Assembly (NCBI GenBank): GCA_015501055.1
Contig: JADNYV010000041.1
Coordinates: 62,001 to 126,000, forward strand
Reading direction: 5' to 3'
Source of the DNA: Mucidula mucida
Lineage: Eukaryota > Basidiomycota > Agaricomycetes > Agaricales > Physalacriaceae
DNA: 64,000 bases
Position numbers and translations under genes: made by a program. Shown one piece after another: positions 1-10,253 of this stretch (positions are counted from its first letter, which is position 1; each line of letters opens with the position of its first letter). Below the pieces are notes generated by a model. It saw only the letters and a program-made list of their open reading frames with translations, was not told where the DNA came from and ran no database searches.

Positions 1-955
1 AATGTGGCTCCGAAGGGCTAATTCCAGCGCTCATCGCAGCATCTTCGAGAGAAGCACAACTCGTCAAAGTGGGATCCTTAATCAGAGGCGCGTTGGGCCC
101 AACCTGATTGCTCAAGGACCGAGGACCGAATATGCCATACGCCATGATCGCTACATGTATACACAGGTCAGGATGAAATGAGAACTTGAACCCACACACA
201 TACCAGTGTGGTTAAGAACGTCAGCGAATGGGACTAGATCCACTCCCGTTCCTGAATCGTTGTCCAGTTTGAATGGCGTTAACCCCACCGCGGCTGATAG
301 ATACAGCCCTTGTCTTTTCTGTCGCAGCAGTGTCAACACCGACAAGAAATTCTCGGCGTCAGAACTTGTATTGTTTAGGCTACAGGTCGGCCAGTCCTCG
401 TCATCCTCGTTGGGATCCTCCCAGGCGAAATCGACGCCACATAGATGATATCTGTCAACGACTTGAAGGATGCTGTCCGCGAAGGCTCCTTGGGTAGCGT
501 TATCGGCGAGAGAGGATGAAAAGAACCCGTCATAGACGCCGAATGAAAGAATCGCCGTTTTGCCCTGCAAAAAAATGAGATTGATGACACACTCTGAACT
601 GCGATAATACGACTACTCACGCGGCCTTTGACTGTATCCGAAAAATCCTGGAGGAACGCGTCTCCGACGTCCGAGCCGTTCTCCGCATGTCCGTTGATTC
701 TGATGTTGGTGGGGTCATTTGGGTCCGCAAGGCTGCCAACCTCCGAGTCAGTGGAAGTCTCGTGGGCCTATAAAACAAGACTCACGCAAAAGCATACGCG
801 GCAATCGTATACTTTTCCCATGACACGTTTTGGAAGGACACCGAATCGACGACATACGCCAGGCGAATGTATTGTCCGTCTGTCGCTTCACGGGTGATCA
901 TGGGTATATATGCTGCCAGAGCAAAGGGAAGGAATGCGACGAGAAGCAGGTTCAT
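1..955 (-). CDS. GH18 chitinase-like protein with substituted active site (3' end outside window)
   Basis: Spliced minus-strand gene. Exons 955-786, 732-621, 564-204 and 150 to the window edge join in frame through short GT-AG introns. It starts with a signal peptide (MNLLLVAFLPFALAA) at 955, followed by the VSWEKYTIAAYAFA block typical of GH18 N-termini. GH18 enzymes cleave chitin using the DxxDxDxE motif. Here that segment reads CGVDFAWE, so the first and third Asp are Cys and Ala while the Glu is kept. The SxGG block reads LSFGVYDG and the MAYD block reads MAYG. The visible frame has no stop, so this is more likely a secreted pseudoenzyme or chitin-binding protein than a dead gene. It lies downstream of, and co-oriented with, an intact paralogue. 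Confidence 0.85.
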
Positions 956-1437
956 GGTGAATTTGTTGGGGAGAAAAAGGAGTAGGGAGAGGGCGAGGTG
1001 TTTATGTAGTATACATGGAGATGCATTCCATACTATCGCTTCCCATTCCGATGTTTGACTCGAATTCTTGATCATATGAAGGAGAATAGTATGGTATGCA
1101 AACAGTCATGTGACGCAAAGTAAGTCCTTCGCCTGTCGTAGAAATGGAAAGCACAAGAACATATCGCGGACGGAGGCGTCGCCAAAGTACGAATTCAGGT
1201 CCAGTGGAATGCGATGCAGTACGTACTGCGAAATCTAATATGATATCCACGAAAAAAACAGTACTGCGAAGAATGATGAGGTGCTTACAGGATAAACACT
1301 TAAACGTACATTCCATATACAATCGTCCACAGTCTGTTGAATAGGTCATGTTCATGGTGGGGAGTGGAAACGAAAGGGCAGTGCCCGTGGGAAACGATAT
1401 ATGATCCTTCAGTGCTAGCACTACATTGGCCGTTACC

Positions 1438-3054
1438 CTACAACGCCTCACTAACAGCCCCAACCAACAACCCATGATAATCACTTGCCGCATGCCACAT
1501 TGCGAAACCCGCCAACTTCTTATCAATAATATACTTCCCCTTCTCCCCAAACGACCTCTGATCATCATACGAAATGAGTATACCGTTCTTCTCGTCTTGC
1601 AAGAATGACTGAAAAGGTAATGAGCTCACTCGGTGTAAGCCCAGGACCCGCGAGGATGCTCACCGTCTTCGTACAATCATCAAACACATACGTGACATTA
1701 TCCGCAGCAGAACCATCGGCCTTGAGATACCCCACATCAACAAGGCCCTCAAACGTGAACACCCCACTATGACTTTGGGGTGCGCCACATGCATCTGGCG
1801 GCCCTTCGCCATCCTTAATATCCGGATACCCCTGTGGGATGGAATGGAACTGTGGGTACGTTGCTATGATACCCTGTGATTTATCGTCCACTCCCTCGAG
1901 ACTGTTGTAGGAGCGCCCATACGCTGGAATGCCCAGGACAATCTGGCACTGCGTGTGTTGGTTGGTCAAGAAGATTGGGGGGAGATACCTACCTTGTCGA
2001 GTGGCATCCCAGCTTTCGTCCACGCGTCAACCGAAGAGTCCGCCGTCAAGATGAACGCAGAAGAAGGAAGTGCGCTCTTCATACATTCATCTCCCGTCAA
2101 AGGTGCGTTGGGCCCGGTCTGATTGTTCGACCAGGAGCCGAAAACGTCGTATGCCATGATTGCTATCTCACACATCAGATTCGTCGGTAGAGAGTTGGAA
2201 GAACATACATACCAACATGATCCAAAACCTCTGCAAAGTCACTCACATCCGTCCGTGGGCTGCCCGTCTCGTCAAGGAACGGCAGCATACCCACGGCAGC
2301 CGACAGCCCCACGCTCTTCGTCTTTTTATCACCATCGAGCGCCCTCCTCAGGTCTATAAGCAGCGCGAGAAAATTGTCCGTATCGCTGGCGTCAACTTTG
2401 TTACACGGAAGTCCATTGCCACCGGGAAACTCCCAGTCAAAGTCCAGCCCGTCTAAACTGTAGTTGGCGACTAGCTGAACGAGCGCGTTGACAAATGTCG
2501 CGCGCTTTTGAGCGGTGGATAAGGGAGAGAAATATATGGAACCCTGCGATCCTCCCAAAGACACAAATGCTTTCACATTCTACAAAAAAACTTAAAATCG
2601 GAGGGAAAATGTTACATGTTGGCGGCCGCGTACCTTTTCTTTGGCAGTCTTGACGAATAAGCGAAGGTTGTCGGGATTAGTGATGTTAATGTATGGAGGA
2701 TCGGGCATGGTGACGCTACAGTATCGGTAATGATTAACGAGGGGCAAGGTCAATAGGAAGAGACACATACCCAAACGAATAGGTTAGCATCGTGTAGCTG
2801 CCCCATGTCAAATTGTCGAAAGGGACCCAATCGGCTACCCAGGCCGCCTTGATAGGCGACTTGGCCGAAGCAGACGCAGACGACGTGGCGGTAGTCTTGG
2901 ACGAAGTACATGTAGTAGCCCCGGTCTGACGCCTCCGAAATGTCTTATGTCTAGCCATACGCTTGTAAGAAAACGGATCGATGTTGTCGTAATCTGCTGC
3001 CAGAGCAGATGAGACGAAAAGGATAAGACTAAAGAAAATGATAAGACGGTTCAT
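1438..3054 (-). CDS. secreted GH18 endochitinase, intact
   Basis: Six exons (3054-2771, 2715-2634, 2579-2213, 2162-1993, 1942-1664, 1608-1438) give about 450 aa. The protein has a signal peptide (MNRLIIFFSLILFVSSALA), a basic and Ser/Thr/Ala-rich linker to about residue 75, and then a GH18 barrel. Diagnostic motifs are present: SLGGSQGS, the catalytic DGLDFDWE (general acid Glu), MAYDVFGSW and the C-terminal AGFAMWH. It should hydrolyse chitin outside the cell or at the wall. Intron positions match those of the GH18 gene at 58.8 kb, so the two are paralogues of common structure. The neighbouring remnant upstream is a duplicated, decayed copy of this gene. Confidence 0.93.
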
Positions 3055-3146
3055 GTTAGGGTTGTTGAGAAAGAGATCGTCAATGTATAATTTATGTATG
3101 ACTGAGAAGATGCAGTGCATAATGGTATTCAGAGTATGATAAGCAG

Positions 3147-4640
3147 AACAATACTACAAAATGATGAGCGTCGGAAGAATGGAAACGGGCCGAAACGTAC
3201 ATTCATGATCAACGTCCAAGTCACGGTCCAATTCTCGCAGCAGGAAAGCAGTGCTGCAAAGAATGACAAACAGCTCTTAGGATGGAAAACACAGGAACAT
3301 ACATTCCATGTTCACTGATTGCCTGCTCCTTCGCGTCTGACCATGGCAAATGGCCCAAAAACGATTCGACGAAAACCGCCAACATTCCTACTGGACGCTG
3401 AGCCGCAGAGCGATCTATAGTAGATTTCAATTTTGAGTGTAAGCAAGGAAAAGGGATTGCTCACCCAATTAACGAAAACACGTGAGATCAACTGGCTGCG
3501 AATGAACCTGCCGACGTTGAGATACCGGACTGGGACGCCACGCTTCTCAAACATGAAGCACTAAGCCTCCATGGTGCGCCGCACACATCCTTCGATGTCC
3601 TTAAAACCCGGATGGGCTGAATGGCACTTTGGATACTTCGCCCTGCGCTTGTGGAATTATCGTGCACGTCTCAAGGACTGTTGAGGCTGTCGAATGAGCG
3701 CCCGTACGCTGACATACCAAGGACGATTTGTACTGCGTTCGTCCTCAGTCCGCTGTTAACGTGTACGGTCAAAGCGGAAATGCGCTCGCTGTACATATCA
3801 CTGCATTCATTACAACAGGTGCAGGTTTCGTATTCACGGCATAAGTATTCGGAATGTCATTGGCCAATCCTACGAAATGATAAGCCTTGGTAGAATGGAA
3901 ATGGACAGAAACTTACATTCATCAATATCGACAATGGACCCCAAGGAGAGGAGAGGAAAGCCCTGGAAGATGCATTAGGCCACTTTACGTTGTTCAAGGC
4001 GGCTCTTACTCTTCTTGGAACGAATTCGACGAAGGAGGAAACCTTGCTCCAATTATCGAACGTGCTGCTGGCCATAGCATTGGGCGTGGTAACGTTGCCG
4101 CTCTGATGGATGTAGTCGTCGCAATGGTATTCCCAATCGTGATGCAATGAGGGTTCTTTAAAGTCTTGCATCTGGCGGTTATGAGACGCTTGAGAAATAT
4201 GATGTTCATCTCGAAAGCGCTGTCGTCATCGTAGTCCCCTGCCAGAGCAGGGAAGAGTAAGGCTGAACTTTTGAAGATATGTTGACCGACCTCTTGGCGG
4301 GATAGTGGCGAGAGAAAGCGTATGCCCAGATACTGTCGTGCCGAGGGTATATGACATAGGTTTGTACCGAGAACCATATACTCTTGTCTAGTGATAGGCA
4401 GTTCAAAATCGAAGCATCGTATATAAGCGTAACGGACACGCGGAGAGATTTAAAGTGACGTCCATGGGGCAACTGTATTGGAACGACGTGTACATGGTAT
4501 GGTATAAGGAAATCAATACTACAAAATGATCAGCCTCGTAAGAATGGACACGAACAGCAACGTACATTTATCATCAACGTCTCCCTCTACTAAGTCCGAT
4601 TCTCGCAGCCAGCTGCCGAGCATGAATGAGTTGAAGCCTG
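3147..4640. repeat. three degenerate copies of a tandem-duplication junction
   Basis: A block beginning near-identically (AATACTACAAAATGAT, then a GTAGAATGGA-like run and ACATTCAT) occurs at about 3150, 3868 and 4511. The 4511 copy runs into the 3' end of the small membrane-protein gene. The 3150 copy still carries a degenerate version of that tail (CCAATTCTCGCAGC versus CCGATTCTCGCAGC). The duplicated unit therefore spanned the neighbour's 3' end plus the GH18 gene and was amplified at least twice. Confidence 0.65.
3310..4380 (-). pseudogene. decayed tandem copy of the GH18 chitinase gene
   Basis: Minus-strand translation gives broken fragments alignable to the intact gene at 1438-3054. One near 4200-4290 reads SSALLFPALAGDYDDDSAF, compared with SSALAADYDNIDPF just after the signal peptide. 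Another near 3670-3740 reads QIVLGMSAYGRSFDSLN, compared with QIVLGIPAYGRSYNSLE in exon 5. A degenerate CGAP block follows at about 3580. Stops and frameshifts separate the pieces, and the catalytic exon is not recognisable. This is a relic of tandem duplication. Confidence 0.75.
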
Positions 4641-5051
4641 CGGGAACGCGCGAAGACTATGAAGAGCGAGACGACAGCAAAGAATATATTGCACGCGACG
4701 AATTCGTAAAAGTCTGCGCGTTCTTGGCCGACGATGCGGCCGCATGAGCCCCAGGCAAGGTGCTCGCCGGTAGTGGAATCGGTCGCTGTCGGCGGGGCTG
4801 CTGGGACGGTCGCGTTTGTACAGTGCATTAAGCGCCGGTTACCGAACGGTTGGCAGAATGGTTGACCGAGCTGCGTATATGTTAACATGGGCGAGATTGT
4901 GAGGTGAATAAACGCACTGCAGCAGGCGGACATGGTTCACAGAGACCAAATGGCTGGCATATGAGAGAGTCGTTGGCTGCGTGCACGAGTTGAAAAAGTC
5001 TATTGGGTCGTGAGCATCGTCCTCGACAGCGGCAGGGCGACATACAGGCAT
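4574..5051 (-). CDS. small Cys-containing single-pass membrane protein, unknown function
   Basis: Two exons (5051-4914 and 4870-4574; intron 43 nt with ACGCAG acceptor) encode about 144 aa starting MPVCRPAAVEDD. The N-terminal two thirds is polar with scattered Cys (FFNSCTQP, QPFCQPFGNRR, WGSCGRIV). A membrane segment follows (CNIFFAVVSLFIVFA), and the protein ends in a basic tail (RSRRLQLIHARQLAARIG). The Cys-rich part plus one TM segment suggest a disulfide- or CHCH-like membrane protein, but no family is assigned. The gene is divergent from SEC65 with only 94 bp between start codons. Its 3' end was copied into the adjacent GH18 duplications. Confidence 0.7.
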
Positions 5052-5145
5052 AATATCGTTATTGCTGCCAGTCGCCAACGCATCGAGGGAAAGGGCAGCG
5101 AGCACGTGGCAACTTGACTGCTTGACTCCGTCCTCCACCACCATC
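5052..5145. promoter_or_regulatory. compact divergent promoter
   Basis: Only 94 bp separate the start codons of the small membrane-protein gene (minus) and SEC65 (plus), so both promoters must share this interval. No TATA-like element is visible, as expected for housekeeping promoters. Confidence 0.55.
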
Positions 5146-6156
5146 ATGTCCCGTCGCGCCGCTGTTGTTGTTGAAGAATTCGACGACGACACAGATCTCC
5201 CACTCCCCAGCCAGCCGCTCCCCAACTTTGGCAACAGCGGGCCCTTGCTACAGGAAATCGCCGACTCTGATAATGACGACTTTGAGCCGCCCTCGCAGCG
5301 CGCGGGCCCAGCGTCGCCATCGCGCCCCTCGTCGTCGGACGTGCCCCCAGAATTGAAGGGCTCGGTGACGGACATCACGCCGTACAAGAAGTCTGTTGTG
5401 CGCTATCTAGGCAGGGCGTCTGTGGCTGATTGATGCCTTTGCAGATGGACGTGCATCTACCCCATATACATCGATGCCAAGCGCCCCTACGGCACCGGCG
5501 AGCGCCGGGTCGCCCGTCCCAAGAGCGTCTGGTGGCCACTCAGCAAGGACATTGCAGATGCCACCAACCGCCTCGGCCTCGGCACCCTACATGAAGTAAA
5601 CAAATCCCACCCACGAGATTGGGAGAATCCAGGCCGCGTACGGGTGCAGTGGAAGAAGGACGGCCGCCTCATCAACCCCGCCATCCAGACCAGTATGTCT
5701 ACCTTATGCTCTTCCTTATCACTGCTAAATACACCTTCCGCAGAAAAACAACTATTGGAGATGATCTGTCTCCAGATACAACGTCTAAAGCCAGAGAACG
5801 TGCCTAAAGCGCCGTACAATACCACGCCCTTGAATACCACCGAACAGCAGCAGCCGCCATCGAAATCGTCAGCGACCAAGGGCAAACAGCCAGCGACGAC
5901 AAAGTCCAAATCCCCCCAGCCCACGACCAAGCGCGGGGGGCGCCGCCCTCCGATACCACCAGAGCCCCATCCCCCACTCGCTAGTCGCGTCTCCCAATAC
6001 TCGCCTGCGATATCCACGGGCGTTTTGATAGAGACCGTAAAGGCCGGAATGAACGCACAGGAAGCAGCGCCACCACCCGGCGCGGCTCCTGGCACACCGG
6101 GCACGCCTACAGGTGCGCAGAAGGGAAAACGAAAGGTTGTACGTGTCAGAGGATAG
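5146..6156 (+). CDS. SEC65: signal recognition particle subunit SRP19/Sec65
   Basis: Three exons (5146-5390, 5445-5692, 5744-6156) give about 301 aa. Exon 2 holds the SRP19 core: WTCIYPIYIDAKRPYGTGER, then RDWENPGRVRVQ, which bind SRP RNA and help recruit SRP54 for cotranslational targeting to the ER. An acidic N-terminal extension (EEFDDDTDLP) precedes it. A long Pro/Lys/Gln-rich C-terminal tail ends in a basic GKRKVVRVRG, typical of fungal Sec65. The first intron uses a weak GTCTGT donor at 5391, chosen because it is the only donor keeping YKK|WTC in frame. The start is the first ATG after the short divergent promoter. Confidence 0.93.
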
Positions 6157-6589
6157 TCGATGTTTGAGCATCTTGTAATGAAATTTGTTTACTCAACTCC
6201 TAATCGCGTGAACAGTCATTGTTGGATCAACCGCCTGTTCTCAGTATCTTGCGGCTTTTACTCTCGAGTTCGTACTATATCTGTCAAATGGACTTTGTTG
6301 AACAGGATCGTTGACACATTACTTGACTCATCGTCTCGTTCTCTATTCGAGCGAGCCTGGAGATACTAACAAGCCATTCTCCTTTAGATCAAGTACTAGC
6401 CGGAAGCCTCGTTGTCGCCTCTGTAGATGTACCGACGAACGTCATGAAATGCGACAAGCCACTGTTTAATCGGCCATTGTAGCTTCCTCGATCTTCATCG
6501 CAGCTCAAGCTCATGCAGGATCGTATTTCGTACGTCCTTCTCAAGACTCAAACGCCACAAAAAAAGTGTTTGCGAACCGGAGGCAGACT
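6157..6589. other. intergenic, no gene seen
   Basis: Between SEC65 and tRNA-Glu. Short reading frames show no conserved motif or consistent splice structure. Likely the SEC65 3' UTR followed by spacer. Confidence 0.5.
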
Positions 6590-6685
6590 TCCGATACGGG
6601 GAATCGAACCCCGAGCTGCCGCGCACAAGCAGAGTTGCTCCCTGTTTATGAAAGGCGGCAATGTTAGCCGTTACACCATATCGGA
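6590..6685 (-). tRNA. tRNA-Glu(UUC) with intron
   Basis: The reverse complement folds as a tRNA. The acceptor is TCCGATA/TATCGGA, the T arm is CGGGG-TTCGATT-CCCCG and the D arm contains GGTGTAACGGCTAAC. The anticodon stem GCCGC/GCGGC closes loop CTTTCAC with anticodon TTC. An intron of about 25 nt starts right after A37, one base 3' of the anticodon, the canonical site for the tRNA splicing endonuclease. Confidence 0.9.
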
Positions 6686-7286
6686 TGTCTCGGATTGTAG
6701 GCGGCCTTTTGGATGGTTATTAACAGGCGGGAGCGGGTCGGATACATTGCGATCATGCTAAGGGCAAGTCCAGCTTAAACTCCGGAACAGTGAAAACCCA
6801 TTGTTTGAATCCTCGTTCGCCGTTGATCTGGGAATACATATCCGCCGCCTCTCTTCCACAACGCAGTGAATATGCCACGTGCCTAGGATCAAATGGCGTG
6901 AGCTCTAGTCTCTTTCTGAGGGTGATGTCGTGACTTGTCTTTTCCTTTTTTTTCCTTCCTGCTGAAATACCCTGTGACTGGGAGAGCCACTTTACGATAT
7001 ATAGAAACGCTACACCAAGAACTTAGTTCCGATTGATCTGAATTTGTGTGATGTCCTTGTATTGTTGGCGGTCCAACGCCACAATTGATCTCTGCCACCC
7101 CAAGAGCCTAGCGAAATGATCCTATTGAGTTGTGTCAAAATTGGTGTAATGGGCGGCGGGATGACAGACGAGGAAGGTGTACTAAGATGTTCAGGCTTGG
7201 ATGAAGTTCCCGCGTGCAGGAGAAAAAGTTCCCCCGAATCAACCCCCCGAATCAGTAATGATACTGGTCAAAGAGAGTACAGACCG
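6686..7286. other. intergenic, no gene seen
   Basis: Runs from tRNA-Glu to the start of the inverted-repeat arm. Short open frames only. Nothing resembles the ZZ-finger N-terminus found in the other arm, so the left arm is truncated here. Confidence 0.5.
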
Positions 7287-7886
7287 TTCGACGGGAACAT
7301 GGATGTCACGCCATTTGGGGACATGCTCTTTGCAGCAGTCTCGATACTTCACGTACCGCATGCCTCTCCCCGGAAGCATACTGGCCAATCAAAGGAGAAC
7401 GTCGCGGACAAAGCGTTGAAGAACGTGTACAATTTATTCTCCATTGAGCATATCCTCCAGGATAGGTTTAACCCACCTGGTTTGATGCAGCCATCCCAGC
7501 TATTCTCGCTTTTCGCCCCAGGTATAAATGTAGATGCATCGTCAGCTAGGATTGCCGCGTCGAAGATGCCCCTCCTCACACTGAAAGGATTCATCGATTT
7601 CACCGCCGTTGAAGTTCTCTCAGACCCCTCGAAACAATGGGGGAATCTCCAGAGGGCGTTGAAGAAGTACCGCCTGTCCCAGTTCGAAGGTTGGTTAGAT
7701 CTTCCGCGGCATGTTCTCCCCGAATATCCCGACGCGAGGATGTTGCAGAGGGTGCGAAAAGTTTCGGAATTTGCAAAGGCTAGAGACGAGCAGTTTCTTG
7801 CAGCGACGATGGCGGAAATGCAGCTGCGAAAGCAGGGAAGGCAGAATGCGCTTGATTTACTGGATGATCGTCGATACTACTATTAA
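7116..7886 (+). pseudogene. 5'-truncated copy of a ZZ-finger protein gene
   Basis: From about 7287 the frame FDGNMDVTPFGDMLFAAV runs through to a C-terminal domain (ALKNVYNLFSIEHILQDRF, then FEGWLDLPRHVLPEYPD) and stops after YYY at 7886. The same C-terminal domain is in the right arm, where it follows a ZZ zinc finger. Here the zinc-finger half is absent and the frame upstream of 7287 is unrelated. About 115 bp are deleted near 7375 relative to the other copy, and the deletion happens to leave the frame open. Function of the C-terminal domain is unknown. Confidence 0.6.
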
Positions 7887-8367
7887 GTGATAAAGTGCAT
7901 GTATGTAGGGATTCAACAGCTGATATGACAAACATCGAGACTATGTCGCTATACTGCTGAGTATGAGTATGAGTATGAGTTGGGGCTGACCTCCACCGTT
8001 GCATAATGGCGACGGTATTGGCTCCGCGCTAGCATGTCCCGGCTACATGCTGATGTACTGTGAAACTCCGTAGGTAGATATCAATAGCTAGTACGCATTA
8101 TGATCATAAATGAAAAGGCTTCATCTCGGCGTGCATATCGTTAGTAGCTTTGAAGGCCTCAGTCGTTTATTCCGAAGAGTTTAATCAGCGCAATGCGCCA
8201 TCGTTGTTGGGGTCAACCTTAACCGCAATCAGTACACGATAGGAAATCGCCATCCCTGCAAGATCGAAACGAAACAAGAGCAGCATGGTTATACAATGTA
8301 GTGATAGAGCCGAACTTGAATAATATGATAAAATGTATATAGACAGTACTGAGAAGAAAGATAGAAG
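7887..8367. other. shared intergenic spacer inside the inverted-repeat arm
   Basis: About 480 bp between convergent 3' ends. It contains about four TGAGTA-type hexamers near 7960-7982 and is duplicated almost unchanged in the right arm. No gene seen. Confidence 0.6.
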
Positions 8368-9824
8368 TCAGAATGTATTCGGCTGAGGCTCTAAGCGGCC
8401 GCGGACCTTCCCGCAGACCACCCACCCATGTTCTGGCTGACTTTGCCCCGTAAGGGATCTAAGGCGTACCAATACTTCCTCCATACAATATTCGACGTAG
8501 TCGCCACTGCAGTACACCGAGATGTCCTTCAGCTCATCGACGAACTGGATGCCCTCGGCTTCACCCAAAGCCTCCGCCGCCAATGCCCGAACCTCAGACA
8601 ACGTGAAACCGAATGCACCACGAGCTTGCTCCTCGTCTGATACATCACATCCAATGTCGCCGAAGAGAGACTCGGAGAGTTCCATGGATCTAACCCATGA
8701 TGGCTCCTCTTCAATGGGCCTTCCCATGATCGCCCCACCCACGACATATCCATTTTCCAAAGCGGTCCGGAAAGGCTCAGTTATACAGTCCAGGATGACA
8801 TGTTTGACGGCGATGCAATTCTGGGGTGTTGATTTCAACAGCGGAAAGTTGAAGTTGTCGATGAGGAGAATCAGCCTGTGGCCCGAAAAGGTGAGAAGTG
8901 TCTAGCGAGACCGTCAGAAGAGCGTATCATTCGAGGATACAGGAACTCACCAAAATCTCGTCGAAGGTATATTGAGACGTTAGGTCAACGTAGCCTAGGA
9001 TTTCGTCTTCGTCAGACAAATCCAGTTGCTCTGCGTAGCGTCGAAGGAAACTGTGATATATCAAATTCATGTACGCGTTCGCCGAGCTGCACATGTTCTC
9101 GCTGGTATCGTAGAAGACTGCCTGTAGGTCCACGTGCATCACAAGACGGTCTCCCTGGAAATCTGGAAAGTTTAATGCACGAGGACCAAATGCATGGGCG
9201 ACAGCACGCTCTTTGAGGACGTCGTGGATAAATCTGGATGCGGAAAGGAAAGTCGTCTTGCCGAAGCCGCGAGGCCGTCTGACTAGGGCCAATTGATCGT
9301 GTCTGCGACAAATAACGGGGCATAAAGCATCGACTTGAGGTATCTTGTTGACCCAAATAGTGCCTGGAGTGTCAAGAAAAGGCGGAAGTAGGCTTCCGAC
9401 AGGAACTCGGCACTACAACAAATCAGCGTGGTTGGCGCAGATAGACTTTCTACCGACTTACTTGGGCAGATGCAAATGTGGATTTGTATATATGAGGGCG
9501 AACAAGGGTGGGTGGGTTGTAGTATTTCGGGTAGAAAGAAGTCCTATCCAGTAGGCTCGGGGAACGCGAACGCTGAGAGTCATCGCTTTGAGATGATTCG
9601 AAACTCTTCATGGACAGCGGCGAGACGGAGGATGTAGTGGGTAACTCAGAGAAGACGCTTCCTGCGGAAACCAAAGAGGACGATGCGGAGTCATCTAAGA
9701 TTTGGCTTAGCTGAAAAATCAAGATTATGGAAGATAGAGTGTGACGAGTAGTACCAGATTCAATGAAACGGATAAATGGCGCGTCGTCACCGGTCGGGCC
9801 ATGCGCTGTGACGAATATCGACAT
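8368..9824 (-). CDS. AAA-ATPase-like protein, copy A
   Basis: Four exons (9824-9755, 9694-9462, 9412-8951, 8901-8368) give about 432 aa. The N-terminus MSIFVTAHGPTGDDAPF is followed by a Ser-rich region, the FYPKYYNPPTLVRPHIYK block, then the ATPase core. The P-loop is RRPRGFGKTTFLSAS and the Walker B-like strand is LILLIDNFNFPLL. This matches the expanded fungal AAA-ATPase-like family. Instead of the usual acidic LIDEYD, the Walker B tip reads LIDNFN, leaving one Asp and no catalytic Glu, so hydrolysis may be weak or lost. Intact and almost identical to copy C. Role unknown; the family often lies near mobile DNA. Confidence 0.85.
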
Positions 9825-10253
9825 GTTTAACGGGGTCATAAGCGGTGGTGGTTGTTGGTGATAGTGGTGGTGAGAGGGAGACGCGGTTTGAAACTCCGCT
9901 GGCTTTGATCGGAATACAGAGGACTCATCACATGACGACGTTGTCCAAGTTCTACAATTAACGTGGCGCTTCGCTGGGACATAATGAGTCCTACTGCACA
10001 GCGCGCTCCACTGTGTCCCTTCGTCTCTCAAACCGCCACCATCCGCCACCCAATAGACCCCCCATGTCGAAAAGGAGTGACTTCTAGAGGGAAGCCAGAA
10101 GTTTCAAGTCATGTAGCAGAGGGCAAGACACAGATGGGTTTATTGCAGGTCTAGATTTCTCTACTGTGATACCCGTGTATGAGGATTGGACAGAGTCATA
10201 AGCAAACTTGTCGCCACTCTTTGACAGTTTTCATTCATAAAGGTTGTGCGACG

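Larger units (their letters stand above)
7287..9951 (+). repeat. left arm of large inverted repeat
   Basis: Nearly the same sequence occurs in reverse complement at 21194-24026. The arm runs from TTCGACGGGAACATGG to TTGTCCAAGTT. It contains the 3' part of a ZZ-finger gene, a shared intergenic stretch with a short TGAGTA repeat near 7960, and AAA-ATPase-like copy A with its promoter. It lacks roughly 115 bp present in the right arm around 7375. Confidence 0.9.

Noticed and set aside
7960..7982. TGAGTA hexamer run considered as a CRISPR-like or telomeric array
   Set aside because: Only about four direct hexamers, no spacers, and identical in both inverted-repeat arms; a simple microsatellite.
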